Shown: positions 5,630 through 6,330 of the stretch, piece by piece
Position numbering within the stretch: the stretch's first letter is position 1
Layout of the letters: each line of letters begins with the position of its first letter
Assembly: GCA_963611755.1 (NCBI GenBank)
Contig: CAVDTK010000131.1
Coordinates: 1-6,330 of the forward strand
DNA from: Paratractidigestivibacter sp963611755
Lineage (GTDB): Bacteria; Actinomycetota; Coriobacteriia; Coriobacteriales; Atopobiaceae
Reading direction: 5' to 3'
DNA length: 6,330 nt
Notes under the pieces: generated by a model
Told to the model about the DNA's origin: nothing
Seen by the model: the letters and a program-made list of their open reading frames with translations, nothing else
The model's database searches: none
Translations under genes and position numbers: made by a program

Positions 5630-5905
5630 ATGATCACCAAAGAGCAGAAGGCTGAGCTCATCAAGCAGTACGGCAAGTCCGAGCAGGACTCCGGTTCCGC
5701 TGAGGTCCAGGTCGCCATTCTCACCGCCCGCATCAAGGAGCTGACCGAGCACATGAAGTCCCACAAGAAGGACTTCCACACCCGCCGCGGCCTGCTCATG
5801 CTCGTCGGTAAGCGTCGTCGTCTCCTCTCCTACATCAAGAAGAACGACATCGAGAACTACCGTAGCCTCATCAAGAGCCTCGGTATCCGCGACAACATTC
5901 AGTAA
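5630..5905 (+). CDS. rpsO: 30S ribosomal protein S15
   Basis: 91-residue primary-binding protein of the small subunit, which binds the 16S rRNA central domain at a three-way junction and helps form an intersubunit bridge. The family core is unmistakable: DSGSAEVQVAILTARI (20-35), then HKKDFHTRRGLLMLVGKRRRLLSYI (45-69, including the H-K-K-D, H-x-R-R-G-L and R-R-x-L-L signatures), and the C-terminal YRSLIKSLGIR. Bacterial S15 is usually about 89 residues; this one has a slightly longer C-terminus (DNIQ). The ATG at 5630 is chosen because AAAGGTGG lies five bases upstream; an in-frame TTG at 5600 would add ten residues not found in the family. The gene has its own probable promoter, a hairpin terminator after it, and pnp downstream, the widespread rpsO-pnp pairing. 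Confidence 0.97.
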   Translation: MITKEQKAELIKQYGKSEQDSGSAEVQVAILTARIKELTEHMKSHKKDFHTRRGLLMLVGKRRRLLSYIKKNDIENYRSLIKSLGIRDNIQ

Positions 5906-5927
5906 GTCTTGCTGAGTTAGTCACCTG

Positions 5928-5954
5928 GGGGCGCCTTTGGGCGCCCCTTGTTGT
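5928..5954 (+). terminator. Intrinsic terminator/attenuator between rpsO and pnp
   Basis: GGGGCGCC (5928-5935) and GGCGCCCC (5940-5947) form a perfect 8-bp GC stem around a TTTG loop, followed by TTGTTGT. The T-run is interrupted, so termination may be partial and allow read-through into pnp, for which I see no clear promoter of its own. Confidence 0.75.
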
Positions 5955-5956
5955 GA

Positions 5957-6031
5957 GCGGCGCCGAGCCGCGATCGTCTTTTACGCGGGCACAGGGTCCG
6001 CGAGATGGCCCGTCTGCAATGGGGCAGACGG
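5957..6031 (+). promoter_or_regulatory. pnp leader with consecutive stem-loops
   Basis: Three stems follow the terminator: GCGGC/GCCGC (5957-5961 with 5967-5971, followed by TCTTTTA after a short gap), CGCGGGC/GTCCGCG (5984-5990 with 5996-6002, one G-U pair, 5-base loop) and CCGTCTGC/GCAGACGG (6010-6017 with 6024-6031, 8 perfect pairs, loop AATGGG). The last ends four bases before the pnp ribosome binding site AAGGG (6036-6040). E. coli pnp is autoregulated through a leader hairpin cut by RNase III; a comparable role here is inference, since these stems are shorter than a typical RNase III target. Confidence 0.5.
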
Positions 6032-6046
6032 AGATAAGGGAAAACA

Positions 6047-6330
6047 ATGGCAAAAGTTACACACGAGTTCGACCTCTACGGCAAGCACTACGCCCTCGAG
6101 ACGGGCGAGCTGGCCAAGCAGGCCACCGGCGCCGTCCTGGTCAAGAGCGGCGAGTCCTGCGTCCTTCTCACCGCCGTGGTCTCCAAGGAGCGCAAGGATT
6201 ACGACTTCTTCCCCCTGACCGTCGACTTCATCGAGAAGATGTACGCCGTGGGCCGCATCCCCGGCGGCTACCTCAAGCGTGAGGCCCGTCCTTCCGAGAA
6301 GGCCACCCTCACCGCCCGCATGATCGACCG
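6047..6330 (+). CDS. pnp: Polyribonucleotide nucleotidyltransferase (PNPase), 3' partial
   Basis: Start of the phosphorolytic 3'-5' exoribonuclease of mRNA turnover, which can also add nucleotides to RNA 3' ends. The window contains 94 complete codons, all within the first RNase PH-like domain. Diagnostic segments are LETGELAKQATGAVLV (17-32), FFPLTVDFIEKMYAVGRIPGG (54-74) and YLKREARPSE (75-84), the last with Ala where Gly is common. The second RNase PH core, KH and S1 domains lie outside the window. ATG at 6047 follows AAGGG (6036-6040) with a six-base gap, and MAKVTHEFDLYGK is a normal PNPase N-terminus. It is probably transcribed by read-through from rpsO, past the 5928-5954 hairpin, and its leader stem-loops suggest post-transcriptional control. 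Confidence 0.95.
   Translation, partial: MAKVTHEFDLYGKHYALETGELAKQATGAVLVKSGESCVLLTAVVSKERKDYDFFPLTVDFIEKMYAVGRIPGGYLKREARPSEKATLTARMID

Overview
The window is a GC-rich bacterial chromosome segment in which every recognisable gene lies on the + strand: a 5'-truncated tRNA methylthiotransferase (mtaB type), phoH, ybeY, dgkA, era, recO, rpsO and the start of pnp. The order phoH-ybeY-dgkA-era-recO resembles the Firmicutes arrangement (there usually with a cytidine deaminase gene before era), but base composition and codon use are high-GC. That mix, together with the look of the proteins, suggests a high-GC Gram-positive of the Coriobacteriia type (Olsenella/Atopobium/Collinsella relatives). This is an inference; no 16S or phylogenetic evidence is present.

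Layout. 1-1271 is the mtaB-like gene, cut by the window start. 1272-1770 is about 500 bases without a credible gene. It holds a set of competing stems with a minus-strand terminator-like signal near 1341-1372, and a striking mirror-symmetric array of six 25-bp repeats at 1425-1668, three in one orientation and three in the other, sharing one exact symmetry axis. 1771-4599 is a compact run phoH-ybeY-dgkA-era in which the first three genes overlap by 1 and 4 bases; era and recO each follow after 35 bases. 5391-5629 carries a three-copy 21-bp tandem repeat, a possible recO terminator, a probable extended -10 promoter and a structured leader for rpsO. rpsO is followed by a clear GC-rich hairpin terminator, and pnp begins at 6047 behind several stem-loops, one ending only a few bases before its ribosome binding site.

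Functionally almost everything concerns RNA: tRNA position 37 thiomethylation (MtaB), 16S rRNA 3'-end maturation (YbeY, Era), a small-subunit protein (S15), RNA degradation (PNPase) and a PhoH-family ATPase often linked to RNA metabolism. DgkA (lipid recycling) and RecO (recombinational repair) are the usual passengers of this cluster. The genes are ordinary housekeeping genes and I see no new multi-gene system. The unexplained part is the non-coding DNA, above all the repeat array between mtaB and phoH.
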